Part shown: piece by piece, positions 23,818 through 36,184 of the stretch
How the letters are laid out: every line of letters begins with the position of its first letter
Numbering within the stretch: position 1 is the first letter of the stretch
Origin: Haemonchus contortus
Taxonomy: Eukaryota; Nematoda; Chromadorea; Rhabditida; Trichostrongylidae
Assembly: GCA_000469685.2 (NCBI GenBank)
Contig: LS997564.1
Location: 11,386,091-11,450,090 of the forward strand
DNA length: 64,000 bases
Direction of reading: 5' to 3'
Translations under genes and position numbers: made by a program
The notes under the pieces: generated by a model
The model's database searches: none
Told to the model about the DNA's origin: nothing
Seen by the model: the letters and a program-made list of their open reading frames with translations, nothing else

Positions 23818-26440
23818 TAAATTTCCACCGCTCAACTCAGTTCAACTCAGCACAGCCACACCATATTTTCTACCCTCTTCACTGTTGAGTGCATCTTTTG
23901 TACCAGCACAGCCCTACCATCTTTTGTAACTAGGCTCTACACTGATTCAGGTCACAGCTTGTCGAAGCTCATCGAATTTTCTATTAGATATGTGCTTCTT
24001 CAAGCAATACATAATACACGTAACTAGGTCAAGAGCTCCAAAATTTCAGTAACTTTTTTTTATTACTTTATAGAGACTCGCTCGAATTTTCATCATAACG
24101 TGACCTGTCTTTGCGTTCACTCACCCTCTCAGATTATAATCTTTAAGAGAGGCTTCATTACCGTACTCTCGTTGATACTAGCGCTCTAAGTGTTGTGCCA
24201 AGTGCTAAGGAACTTGCTGGGCGTGCCAGAAAAGCATGTAATTGACATCTCAATATGAATGGGAGAGCCCCTTCTGTACGAAAAAAAGCTATCGTAACTC
24301 TAGCCAGTAGTATACAGCAGGCTAAGATTCTTGATTTCCTTCATATTTATACTAGTACTGCAAATAAATCCACATGGAGGTGCCTTAATGCACGGATGCA
24401 CATCCATTAATCCTTGAAATTCGACTGCCGGATGAACATAACCGGATGCCGAGTGAAACAGGAGCAAACCAACCGGGATTGATCCTTACTTAAGGCCAGA
24501 CACTTTCAACACACGACAAATCACCCAACGCAATGGATTAATACGAGAGCTCTATATGGCTTATTGTTAGCCTGGTCGGATGGCATGTCGCCGACGTTAC
24601 GTCGGCCATCCAGAAACGTTCTTAAAATTCCATTTACGCCTATACGTGGTTTATAAGAAACTAGAGAAGTGGAAATATAAAACGGGCTAAAACCTTTATT
24701 GAACCTCAAAAATAAATCGTGGATAATGCTCGGGTTGCAATGTTTCGCATCTTACGAATACTGATTGAGAAGCCCTTCCTCGTTTTCACATCCTATCTAT
24801 TAATGTCTACGTTCTTCTCTGAGCTGGACTCGGTTATATGAAGCCCAGAGATTGACTCCGTAGATTTTCGATGTTTCGATACAAAACTAGATTTCATTTA
24901 ATTCGCCTGAAGATTCGGAGATCGGAGATGGGAACGATCTTATTAATATAAGTGAAAAATGGTGTACGTGTCTTAATCAGAATTTAAAGTTTGAAATAAA
25001 GTTTTCGCGTTTCCAAAACGGTATGTTCAGATCTTGCTTTAAAGGGTGTCAGGATTCAATTAATTCATTCCAATTTCTGAAGACACTAGCTTTCCGAGTA
25101 CCCACTTTTATGACAGTTTCAAAATGCTTCGCGTGCTTCCAGTTTTCTTCGGGGTAAGGAACCATAGAACTCCTGCAGAGACCTCTCTTCTCCATTCTAA
25201 TGGCATAGACTAAAAAGTACATCGTTGACGTGAAACCGTGAGTTCCGCTCAAGTTTCGACTAGTTCTGGTGGGTACCTGCTTATACCGTGTACGACAGTG
25301 GCGTAATCAACGGAGTATCATAAGTCTCATTCCCACGCGTTGTCCTCATATCCCACATAATCCTATAGCATCTGCAATATGGTAATCGATAGACCGGCCC
25401 TTTGTTTGTGAGTGACTGACCTCAGAAGAAACGAAGGAGCCATCATTCGTGTAGTTATCTGCTACCAATACCACCAATAGAACCAACTGTATTGAAGATC
25501 GTTTCCTGTGGTTACAGCCATGTTTCCAGGATTAATTACAGCTTTGTCTCACTCTTTTGCACCCACATTTTGTAATTTCATTACTTTCTGCCACTTCATT
25601 ACCCCAGCCTCCTTCTCTATATTCCCCCTTCGAGTGTGATTTTCCTTTTTTTAGTACACATTTGTTGTGTAATAGAAACCGTAAGTCGGAACATAAGTCG
25701 GAAATACCAAGGTCCCCTTCACGGAAAAACTCCATTTGAAATCGTAAATGTCCACCTTAAACCTTACATACACGACGTATAGAAAAGGGGCTACAGGCGA
25801 AAGCACTGCGGGAGTGTGGGGGTGGGGGTGGGAAAGTGGAGTTCACCCTTGCTTAACTTTTTCATCTACGCGGCGCATTATAGCTTTGTTGAATAGCTGA
25901 CGAATATGTACAAACATTTTCATGAGAGTAAATAATGTGTGACTTCTAATCTATAGAAAAGTGTGCCATTTACTTTTCAACGACTTATCTCACTGTTATT
26001 GGAGTAGAGTTCCGGATCTGCCCTAATCGTAATTCATGCTCTAATTTCAATTCCTGATCGGAGGGAAAAAACAGTAATTTGAAATATCTGAACAGTAAAT
26101 TTTTCTACTAGCTTCGTCTTTGTTCAATCCACATCTGGAACGGGGTTTTCTTACTTTTTTCTTCTGTTATCAACTTCTGTTTGTTGGTCTCATGAAATTC
26201 TCACTTATGATACGAATATTGGACCGATTCCCGAGGTCACCCGTCACCCATTTGCAGCAGTACTGCTGCGATTGAAGTGCCAGATCCCCTTATCAGCCTT
26301 TGCTTTTTACCACTGCAAAGCCACCCGCTTTTTATTAATCCCAGGTCGAAAAAGTGATGAAGAAGATTAACGTCCTACAAGTTTCCAGATTGCTAACCGC
26401 TCAATCTGCATAGATAGCGACAATCACACTCTATAATTAG
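23818..26440. other. Intergenic between two host genes
   Basis: An AATAAA at about 23816 may be the poly(A) signal of the upstream gene. A G-rich run (GGGGGTGGGGGTGGGAAAG) lies near 25820. No exon or structural RNA was recognised. Confidence 0.4.
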
Positions 26441-26449
26441 GAAGTGACA

Positions 26450-29400
26450 ATGAAGTCGTCAGAACACAAGTCACAGAAGAAAAGGAAATCCGATGTGAAT
26501 GTACTGTACTTTTTTCTATGTTTTTTCAAGTTTCTAACATTATTGCTTACTCATTGTGAAATGAATTTGGTTTAGATCGACTTTACATCGACGCTTCCTT
26601 CGAAGAAGGACCGGCCATGGTATGCAGAAGAGGTAATGGTTTCTCCCATCAAATTCTTTTTTAGTTGAAGACTTGCAATTTTTGGGCACCATACATGTAC
26701 TTCGCAAAGTTTTCATCTTTAGGCTTCAGCTGATAACAAAATTACTGTGGAAAAAGAAAGACGAAAGAGTATCATCGGCTTAGGGAAAGGATTGTTGAAG
26801 AAGATGCGTAGTTCTTCTGCACTCAAGGTTTTATGAGTCTTTACTTAACTTACTTCGTTTTGTACCCAAGTAGCCAGCTAAACGAGTACCACTATCTCTA
26901 CTCAAGGATCGCAACAGCCGTGATTCGAATGTTACGTCGGTATCGGCCAGTACTAGCAAGATGCCAACTTTCAAGGAGCCATCAACAAAGGTCGGGATGG
27001 ATCCTATGCCAGAGGAACAAACCATACGGAGCGAAAATTCGGTAAACCTTTTTTGCTCGTTTTCAATCGTAAAGTTAGCTTTACATGTGATTCTGTTCAT
27101 AATCGTATTATCCTCCAAAATGGACTTATTTTAGAGCATACTGTCTGGTGATAGTTGTGTTCTTCCTCATTCAATTCAACGCAATAAGGAACTAATGAAA
27201 TTAGTAGAAAATGTTTCGACAACAAGTCACGACAGTCAGAGCAGTCATGAGGGTCTATCAGTAAGTTTGAGCTCTGACAGTTCAAATTTTAAAAACATGG
27301 TTTTCGGAAAATAAGTCGCGATAGTTTCCTCTTTTGTTAAGTGAGGTCTATCTCGCTTTATGCATAACGGAGTTTTTGAAGTAAATTATTAGCTATAACA
27401 GCATTTTCCACTATTCGACCCAAATTTTTGCGCTGATTCTGATCAACCCAGCTGTTCCGTGCTCATTTTGTATACCAACATTCGCCGTTTTTTCACCGAT
27501 TTTCGTTCTGAGAATGTTATCTTTAGTTCCTAGCTGAGTCATGTTCATCGCAAGACAATGGGGCCACCTCCGAAAGCGCGGCATCGTTTTGCACTCCTGC
27601 ACGGGACTTCAAAAGAGGGGACTCTCACCGTGGAAGTGCGAGAAGCATGCCCCCAGAATCTGATCTTATACGTGGGCTCTGTAACAGGTGATTTTTGTTG
27701 GTTGGTGAGCTTCGATTTTTATTTATATTTTAATATAACTCAGTTTCCATTTGGAGTCCTTCGAGTTTTTAAAATTTTTCCTATTTTACGATTGTGAGTG
27801 ATTGAGTGGTTCAGTGCTATACGGCGAACACTTTCCTCTGCCTCGGATAGTCTTGCCAGTCCACACCGTTTTGATCGTACCCGCTCTATGCGTTTTCGTG
27901 AGAAATTGCTTCTAAGCTCCAGTATGGCGGAGCTGCCTGAAGAAGAGGTTCAGATTTTTCGGCATCGTTTTCATATGATTGACCTTCATGCACAAGTCAT
28001 ATTCAAATATTGGTGCTTAGGTCGCACCTCTTGATACGTGCGATGAGGGTGGCGAGGAAACTAGAACTCCTTTACAAGGTGCTGAAGGATCTAGTAGAAG
28101 AAGTGTGGGTCTTTTCTTCTACACCCACTTTTGAAACGTTTTTAATTATTTCTTTTAAGAGTCTCGTGTGGCTTCGCTCCAAATCGAGAATATTTGGTTC
28201 GAAAAAACGAGGTGATGTTACCACCACACCTCTTGGCACCAGCACCTTAGGTGTGTGAGCTAAAAAAGTTTTTGTCTTCTCCCATAATTTCACATTTGAC
28301 TCATTACTCTCGTGAAAAGCTCAAGCCGGAGTAACATTCGTTTCTTTCTTTCATAGGCCAAGTAATTACTATTTCCACAGGTACTCCAGCAGCTGCTGAA
28401 GAGGGAATAACTCCGGGAGGCAGTGGGGCTCTTCGTAGATCGTCACTCAGTTCGTCGAGCCTTCAAAGGAAGGTTTCATCGGTATTGAGGAAAGGACTAG
28501 GTTGTGAGTAAACATTCTCTTTAATGTTTGAATGCATGATTTATAGTTCCTGCCATTGGGATCAAAAATTGGTTGTTATACCATCTAATTTGGGGGTCTG
28601 CAACCTTCAGGTTTCCCCATCAAACATATATATGTCGTGTGCTCGTAGCATTTTTTACATTTGCCTTAAAGTGAGAAATATTGTTTAGTGCGAAATTCGA
28701 ACCACGATTTGACCGTAGACCTGACCGGACGAACTCCTTGTGGTATTTTAAAACGATCCTCGACGAATTCGAAGGACAGAAAGCGAAAGTCTGCTAACTT
28801 TCCAAGGCGTTGTAGTGACGGTATCAATTGCGTTCCTCGAATGCACTCGATTTGGCTCCTTAGGCAGCACTTTTTTATATCATAAATAGTGTTAAATCCT
28901 GATTAGTTGATCAACATACACGGCTGATGTTTTGCAGTGTCGGCTGTTTTGCAACGCCAGGTTAGAACTGATCAATCGAGGAAAGAGGCAGGTGGGATTC
29001 TTTTTAGTCATTGCGGAATTTGAACTGATTTTTTTTATTTACAGAAAAAACATTCTTCCGTCTCCACTGCATGGTGTTCGAACGCTAATTTGATAATTTT
29101 CAGATGAGGCCAGGTTATTTATGGAGAAAGTTGTCATATCCAAAGAGCCGGTGGGACGAGTCCTTTACCGAGATGAGTACGATGGGGTCGTTGTAGATGT
29201 ATCTCCAATGGGACTACCATTGTCAAGCACTGCGGCGGAAGTGCTTGAAGGAGAGTATGGCGTCGAAATACACAAAAGAGGAAGGTCCAATCCCTATAAG
29301 AATGGCATTTTGAAAACCCCAGAAGGGGAACCAGGTCCGTGCCCACATTAGTTTCAACATCTTTGTTTTTTACTCGAGTATCATAGATTTTCAGATATAA

Positions 29401-29962
29401 TTTATGTTGTGAGCGAGGAAAGCGACAACGCGGACAAGCGTGTACGAATAGGAGTAGCAACAGGAATGCGAGAAGCATTCGAAAGTAACAGTTTAAAAAA
29501 AGTGGTACGTTCCGTGTCACGTTTTCGTTTTATTAAAATTTTGCTGCAACGGTTTCATCCTTTTTATCACTTGTGCTGTGTTTTAAGCTTCTATACCCAT
29601 TCTGTACCTCCGATGATGAGATAGTGGCAGATTTCCTCATCCGACAGTTTCTTCTGACTTCATACAAAGCTCTTACATGGAATCCAACCGCAAAAACTGT
29701 AAGTTCTTTCCCGGTTTCTATTTCTATCTCTTTCTGTTCCATTCCGGGCGCTTCGCAACTCAAACGAAATTTCCAGTTTGATGGTTCAATCACATTAGCC
29801 GGTGTTACGAGTAAAAACTGCGTGCAAATGCAACGTCTTCATGAAGAACTTCTGGTCACGGAAGTTAGACCGAAGATAGCAGCTTATGAAGCGTTAATGG
29901 CGTCATTTTCGCGGGTTACACCAACCCAAGAAACACCAACAGAGAACGAGGATGAGACCTGA
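26450..29962 (+). CDS. Unrecognised basic protein with two PP1-docking-like GILK motifs
   Basis: Sixteen exons: 26450-26500, 26576-26632, 26723-26827, 26874-27041, 27135-27260, 27527-27687, 27815-27947, 28021-28104, 28160-28250, 28381-28500, 28689-28820, 28938-28991, 29104-29334, 29395-29504, 29588-29698, 29777-29962. Frame is kept throughout (about 639 residues); the exon 8 donor (AGT|GTGGGT) is the least certain. The first two thirds are Ser/Thr/Lys/Arg-rich with short repeats such as GLGKGLLKKMRSSSALK and VSSVLRKGLG. GILK occurs at residues 384-387, followed by KSANF (399-403), and at 495-498, followed by KRVRI (519-523). This order resembles SILK plus RVxF docking of protein phosphatase 1, though both RVxF sites depart from consensus. 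The last 210 residues look folded (VGRVLYRDEYDGVVVDVS). I do not recognise the family. Confidence 0.78.
28742..28753 (+). other. GILK motif 1 (SILK-type PP1 docking candidate)
   Basis: Encodes GILK in exon 11, followed 11 residues later by KSANF, close to the RVxF pattern but with Ala in the Val position. [GS]IL[KR] is the known SILK consensus; binding is inferred. Confidence 0.45.
29304..29315 (+). other. GILK motif 2 (SILK-type PP1 docking candidate)
   Basis: Encodes GILK in exon 13, within NPYKNGILKTPEGEP. KRVRIG follows 20 residues later in the next exon and resembles KRVRF with Ile in the last position. Confidence 0.45.
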
Positions 29963-31030
29963 GTTTGACATCCTTACGTTGTGCATGCTTAATTTTTCTT
30001 CAGTGTACATTATTTAACAGAATTCTTATGCTATGCTACTGCTTTTATGTAACTTCTTCAGCCAAACTGCTTAAAGCAATTACCATTATCATCATCTTAT
30101 CATTTTTAACACTCTGAAACGCTGTACTATGTTGTATTATACTTACAATTCAATTGGATATTCATTACTTTGAAGGAAAGATCTGATTATTGTACTCAGT
30201 GAGAGTACTTCTCAAGCATTGTTCTGTATTTCATAATGCTAAACAATGTTCGTGTTATATTTCGATCATGCATTTCAAGTTGATGCTTTATCCAACAACT
30301 AGTTGGATTGAACGGCTTACGTCTCTCTTGTCCTTCTTATTTCAGGGTCTCAGTTGCACCGCGCTATTCCTCTTTTCGGAAATAGTTATTCATTTCTTAC
30401 GGCGAAATTTCTGAGGAGGGATGTCCCAATTATTTAAGCAATACGAATGCGACACAGATGAGCAAGCTTTGTTTAGGTCTATGCTAAGGTAGGACAAGAG
30501 GCGCGCTTGGTAATGTCAGATATGTCAACAGAATGTTGACTTCGTTGCAGTGAGTTCACGCTTAACCTGTGGCTCTGATTGGAAAGTGTTTGTTGGTTGG
30601 TAGATGTGGGTTATCTTCATCAGCTGTCCCGATGTCAGCCGGTTGTCTTAGTGATAACGAGCTGACAAGTTTTTCGCGATGGAGTGTCAGGAATTCTGAT
30701 AAGATCGCCTGATTGACCTTGCGCTCTTAACTGAAAGATCAAGTAAACAAGTTGGAAGCTAGGGAGGGAGTAAGGGCTCAGAGAGTTTCAAGGTATGCCT
30801 CTCAGGATCAGGACAAGAAGATAATAGGACTCCCGGAGGAGGAGAGTGGGGGGAGGGGGGGGGGGATTGCCACTTTGGCACTATCCAACGATATCCAACG
30901 ATTTCAACACAAATACATACAATATACAATTTTTTCTAGAAAATCTGATAACACTGCTTGATTGAGATTACGTGTTCATATTTATTTATTTATTTATTCT
31001 GCAAGCAAGGTGCGCCGTCACCAAAAGATA
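29963..31030. other. Intergenic
   Basis: Contains a long G run around 30847-30866 with quadruplex potential. Otherwise nothing is supportable. Confidence 0.4.
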
Positions 31031-31039
31031 TAATATATT

Positions 31040-31257
31040 TTTCATTAAGAATCGTGCTGATGTATTGAATACGTACTTGGCTCATACAATGACTTGCGGT
31101 GGCCAGTTATGTGCAAGTAAGGGACCAATTAAGGTATCAATTAACCGACTCCAAAGGGCAAAAGGCTTGGTTGGATTAAACAGTCGATCCGGTATTCGAA
31201 CCCGTGACCACGCTTGTGCAATAGTGCGCTACTTGCCACTACACCAATTCCGCCGCT
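31040..31257 (-). repeat. tRNA-derived SINE copy
   Basis: On the minus strand the head runs GCGGAATTGGTGTAGTGGCAAGTAG, then the B-box-like GGGTTCGAATACC and the body block GGCCACCGCAAGTCATTG. It is the same block order as the 12045 copy. The 3' tail is missing or diverged. Confidence 0.75.
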
Positions 31258-31801
31258 TGTTTTGTCCACGAGTCCATTGAATTTTGACGACGCAATTTTC
31301 ACTTAATTACTGAACCACCCAGGTAGTAAAGTTGTCAAATGTTTTAAACCGGTCGGAGCATTAGTTTTTGTTGGCGGCGTTAGACAAACATTCGGCATTG
31401 GCCAGCCTCGGCACAAGGGGACCCACCCGGACATTTCATCTACACTTAGTCAACCCTCTTGAGAACCGCATGTCAAAGTTACTCTATTTCAATTGCCATT
31501 GGCCACAACGATGAGCCCGGGGGAGCGAGTCCTGAAGTATGATTCGTCTGATTGTGAGTAGGAAGCAAGAGTAATCATGCTTTTGAGTTCCCTCTTTTTT
31601 CTCTCTTTGTTTCTGAGAACATTTCATCTGACAAATGGAACCTTCGTTTTTCACTAATAGCAAGTGCAATTATGTGGGTGTACTACCTATTTTTGCGGGT
31701 GGGATACACGGGAGCGTGAGAACGTTGCGTAAGTTCATTTGTCTTTTCGTCTGCGCCTCTTCAAAAGAAATGGGAATCGTTGATTCTCACTCAGCCAACG
31801 T

Positions 31802-31809
31802 ACGGCACA
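31802..31809 (+). promoter_or_regulatory. PSE-like element of the U1 copy at 31844
   Basis: ACGGCACA at -42 to -35. It matches the consensus although the RNA body is diverged. Confidence 0.7.
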
Positions 31810-31843
31810 CTTCTCTGTGCCTTCGAAACTGCATGCATTTCGT

Positions 31844-32003
31844 AAACTTACTTGGCTGGGGGGATCTCGCGATCAAGAAGGCGGGACCTCCGTGGTGAGG
31901 CCCCCACATTGCACTTTAGTGGGTGCTGACCCGCGTGGCAGCCTCAGGGTGAGGTTAGCCAACAGCTAAATTTTTGTGTGTGGGGCCTGCTTATGCGACC
32001 CTG
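31844..32003 (+). pseudogene. U1 snRNA copy, degenerate
   Basis: 160 bp, clearly U1: GATCAAGAAGGCGG, ATTGCACTTTAGTGG and AAATTTTTG are present. The 5' end reads AAACTTACTTGG rather than AAACTTACCTGG, altering a base in or next to the donor-pairing segment. The 3' hairpin GCTGCGTTCGCGCGGCCC has become CCTGCTTATGCGACCC, so the terminal helix is disrupted. It is probably a pseudogene, although the promoter element is intact; a divergent variant cannot be excluded. Confidence 0.8.
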
Positions 32004-32009
32004 GCAGAC

Positions 32010-34100
32010 TTCATCAGAATATCATGGCAGTACTCTGGTCTTCGGAAACTTTCTGTCTGGTAGGTTCGTTGTTTGGGACAAACCTGCAGGAACCCATGTT
32101 CGTATTCGAACGAGCCGAATCAATTGTGCGAGTTCCTACATAACTCTAGTTTAGGGTTTTTTGTAGGGAAATCAATACTCTTGCACCCCGTCGGGCTATA
32201 ATTTCTCCCTTACATAGCAATCGGCCCAAGTGTTTTCGATTTTTATATAGATGTGCTATGGGAGTTTTTCAAATGAAATAGTTCATTAATTCAACGGCCT
32301 AACAGGTAACGAAAGAGAAGGGGAAGGCTTAAACCTTTTAAGATGGTCTGCAACTGCTATGCATCAAACGAACAGCACTACGACCTTCTTTTATCTATCA
32401 TAAAATTAGGGAATTGGAGCATTCTCGCACCTGGGCTGCAAGATGTTGTTCATTCTGGAAACAAGTGATAACATCTGGTAATTGCATTAGATCACTTCCT
32501 CTTTTCGGATAGCGGTAACGTGTCACCTGCGAAAAACATAAATAAACCATCCCTTCGCAGAGTTGTCAGTGGTCTTTAGAGGTTCAGAGATCTACTGTGT
32601 ACTGAGAGCAAACGGATTATGAGCTGCTGACTCTTCGAATCCTATTCTAGACCTGATAGCTTCCGTGCTTCTTTGGCGTAGTTTCTATAGAGAATCCTCA
32701 CCGGTGCTCGAGGCTGACTTTAAGTATAAGGGATCATCCGCTGAATTCGTAATTGTTCCCAACCAGGACAGGATACTCCGGAACACAAACCTATGAACAA
32801 AGGCAGAGATTAAGGGAACTAAGCGAGTTAAGATCGAATGCGTATCAGTCAGTGATGAGAGTGGTGAATTTGCCGTTCACTTAATACCCGATCAAGCCAT
32901 ATCCATACTCCATCTTAACAAATCTTCTGTATTCCATCGCGCGACTGGAAGAGAATTTTTATCATAGTGCAGTAGCCTCAATCATATTTGAGTGTCGCTA
33001 AATCTGCAAGTATCGATGATATTTCGAACTGCCCAGTTTTCTATAGTCTCATAGGGATTCATAAACTCCCCTCTAGCGAAATGTTTTTTACATCACCAAA
33101 AACATTTAAAATTCGGACCATTTGAAGTTATGTAGGGGAAACAATTGGTAGAATCTCATGGGTTCTAAGTAGTAGTGTTAGCAGCAGTTGACCAAGGTTT
33201 CGTCTTACTCGACCAGTAATAAGCATATCCTCGAATTAACACACTTCCTAGACCTCGGGAGGAGTAATAATAATATAATAATAATCGAGCCATTCAATGC
33301 TGTTTCGCTTTACACTATGTCCAAAAAGAGGAGGCCCTACGAGCATTACCAGAAATGATTGGTAAGATGCTAATAATATTAACGTCTTCGAAGAAATTAA
33401 AATGCATACAATGGCGACGGTCAAAGGTTACTCAACCCGCAATATCTCCAAACAGCTGGTAAGTACTTCTAAGTCAAAGCTCTTGCTATAGGTCAACGGC
33501 TAGCTCCTGTTTTGCTATTTGCTTTGTGAGTAAGGTTGAATAGCCGACTCTAAAACAGCATCATTTGATCATTGTCATCATTGTGCTGCAGGTATATCGA
33601 TGAATGTTTCAGCGTGACGATCGTGATGTCAACGCAGTTTAAAATGAACGAGTGTTTTCGAATTATGAATGAACTCCTACATTACGTTCAACCTACATAG
33701 GAAGAACCACGATGACGGTTGGCTTCCTTACCACAACACTCAAGTTCAAGTATCCAGTAATGTCATGGAGTGATGCGATATCGTAGAACTATTTCTGATG
33801 GTATCTTACTTCTGCATTCCGAGAATATCTTTCCGAGAATATTTTACCTCCCGTAGAACTATTTTTCAGAATATCTCACTTCCCGCCTAAGCTTATAAAC
33901 GAGCAGTCATTAGCGAAATGTTGAGACAGCGACAAGTGCCTGTATGGGTGAAGCTGTATGGGTGTAGCTGCTGACGACGTCAAGCTGGTTCCCATGGTCT
34001 TGTGCAAGGTTTTACTCACAAGGCCGTTAAAAAGCTGCTAAAATGCTAGTAACGTGACTCCCACAATTTTGTCAATAAATGCCCATCCGGCGACATGGAA
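32010..34100. other. Intergenic
   Basis: No gene or RNA recognised. Near 33780-33890 there is a short imperfect direct repeat around GTAGAACTATTT and CGAGAATAT. Confidence 0.4.
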
Positions 34101-34164
34101 GTCAGAGGTGGAAGCTCATGAAGCCCCCTCAGACTTCCTCCCACTTATCCCATCCATTCCTGAA

Positions 34165-34324
34165 CAGGGCCGCGCGAACGCAGCCCCACACGCAAAAATT
34201 TAGCCGTTGGCTAACCTCACCTCGAGGCTGCCACGCGGGTCAGCCTCCACTAAAGTGCAATGTGGGGCCTCACCACGGGGGTCCCGCCTTCTTGATCGCG
34301 AGATCCCCCCAGCCAGGTAAGTTT
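34165..34324 (-). ncRNA. U1 spliceosomal snRNA (class B)
   Basis: 160 nt on the minus strand. AAACTTACCTGGCTGGGG, GATCAAGAAGGCGG, ATTGCACTTTAGTGG, AAATTTTTG and GCGCGGCCCTG are all present. The body is almost identical to the 5082 copy although the two lie 29 kb apart, which suggests recent duplication or gene conversion. Confidence 0.92.
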
Positions 34325-34358
34325 ATGAGCCGTCGCTAGTTTGGTGGGCTTGAGAAAG

Positions 34359-34366
34359 CGCTCCTT
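34359..34366 (-). promoter_or_regulatory. PSE-like element of the U1 gene at 34165-34324
   Basis: AAGGAGCG on the minus strand at the -42 to -35 position. It is the most diverged of the ten elements, but the class B run AACTTGCTGAACAT directly before it is intact. Confidence 0.55.
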
Positions 34367-34864
34367 ATGTTCAGCAAGTTAAGACTGGCGAACTTTGTAT
34401 CATTTAGGAGACGCAGACTGCGAAACAAGCAAAGTACATTTCCTTGACGTTTTGCACTTCAACTTTTACACGGCAACAATTTCAACGTTTTCAACCTTTT
34501 GCGGACCTGGATCGGACTGTCGGAGTTGAAGGTTTGGATTTGGGATTGTTCCAGGAGCTTAAGGTTGTCAAGTAATCGGCAGGCAGGTCCTCAACTTATC
34601 CTTAGAGCAGTGGTATTCTCAAAGTGGGTTTGCTATCGAATCCCGTGAGATTTATGGGAATCTAGTGCAGTCTTCAGTCACCTGATTCCCTCCCATACCA
34701 ACGGAAAGCACATTTCTATTAGAGTTATTAGGCGATATATCGAGCGTCGTGGGAAAAAGTCGAAATGTGTTCGCCAGTGCAATAGCGTCGTCAGGAAGCC
34801 AAGTCCCATTTCGCTACTAATTTACCTTTTTTAAGGCCAAAATTTTCTATTTCGGCTCTAGTAG

Positions 34865-35074
34865 AAGTGCTATCAGATAATATCGGAGAAGTTACGTATT
34901 GGGTAAAGAAGCCAGAAACCTTGGGGCGTCGCGCTGTCAGCAGTAGACCTGATCCTGTTCATGTTATTTATGCTTCTGAAGCTGCTCCTGTCATCAGAAC
35001 ATTTTCTCCTGAGCTCTTTGATCATCCTGGGCTTGAACCAGAAAATGTTTTGCCGATGAGTGTTTCACGAAAAG
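34865..35074 (+). CDS. Possible orphan coding exon
   Basis: An open stretch of about 70 codons (VLSDNIGEVTYWVKKPETLG through PENVLPMSVSRK) between a TCTAGTAG acceptor-like site and AAAG|GTTTGA. Its amino-acid composition looks protein-like (Pro/Glu/Val-rich, few rare residues). No partner exon was found within 1.5 kb on either side, and I recognise no family. It could be an exon of an unseen gene, a pseudogene fragment, or chance. Confidence 0.3.
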
Positions 35075-35990
35075 GTTTGAAACTTGCACTCTGGATTCAT
35101 CAGTCCATATTTTTGGTTTAAATATAAAACAAATTCCCTGAATTTCCTCCAAAAAGTCTTTACGAGCACTTTACTTGATCCCAGTAGGACGGTAAGGCAA
35201 AAGTGTGTTATATAGTATTATAGTAGTAGGAGATCCTTTCGCCCTGTGCCCACAACAATAAGCAACCTGGTTTGTATTCCTACACTCAGCCATTTCACGA
35301 AAAGTTGTACTTGCCCTTTTTTCCATGATCGATATCTAATTTCAACGCCTTCGGCAGTTGATTTTGATTAGTTTTGTTCGTAAAAAAGGAACTGAATCGG
35401 TGAAGGTGTAAAAACAGTAAGGAAACATTACATAATGGTGAACCAATTGGAGCTAGAGAAAAATCGGCTTCTTTTGTCTTCTCATTGAACTCACCACCAA
35501 AGAAATCATTTAAATTTTGGGCTTTTTTCGTGCAATAGTGATAGTACGTCAGAAACACCAGAGCGGAGGGGGCGCTTGGTGAGATAGTGTGCAATCAACA
35601 AGTGAACCATTTTCAGGCCTTTGAAAACGACGAATCCGTCGAAATGTTGGCATGAATAAAGATTCCTACCTAACAACCTCGAGGTAGAAGCAAAGTTAAC
35701 ATTTTCCGTAATTAAAATTTTATTCGTACAACAGCTATCATTGTGGCATCTGATCTTCATTAGCAAAAGATGTCCTCTGGGAGTTCAATATCTTTCTTTC
35801 TTTGGCTTCCAAGGACATTTCGATAGCTCAACAACCATCTACTGACCAATGTTCGAACGATTCCTTCTTCATTCCAATTTCGTCAATGGCAAGACTTATT
35901 TGACTACCCAGCCATGGAAGTTAGTTGAAATCGAATTTGATCTTAATGGTTACCAATAATCCTCCACCCTCACCACCTTACCATTCTCTA

Positions 35991-36150
35991 CAGGGCCGCG
36001 CGAACGCAGCCCCACACGCAAAAATTTAGCTGTTGGCTAACCTCAACTCGAGGTTCCCACACGGGTCAGCCTGTGCTAAAGTGCAATGCACGGCCTCACC
36101 ATGAAGGCCCCGCCTTGTTGATCGCGAGAACCTCCCAGCAAGGTAAGTTT
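35991..36150 (-). ncRNA. U1 spliceosomal snRNA variant (class A)
   Basis: 160 nt on the minus strand. It starts AAACTTACCTTGCTGGGAGG, with T in place of G just after the ACTTACCT donor-pairing segment. GATCAACAAGGCGGGG, ATTGCACTTTAG, AAATTTTTG and GCGCGGCCCTG are kept. The change falls at the base of the first helix and may be tolerated. It is the last U1 copy seen in the window. Confidence 0.88.
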
Positions 36151-36184
36151 ATGAACCGCCGTGGGTGCCCACCGCATCAGCTCA

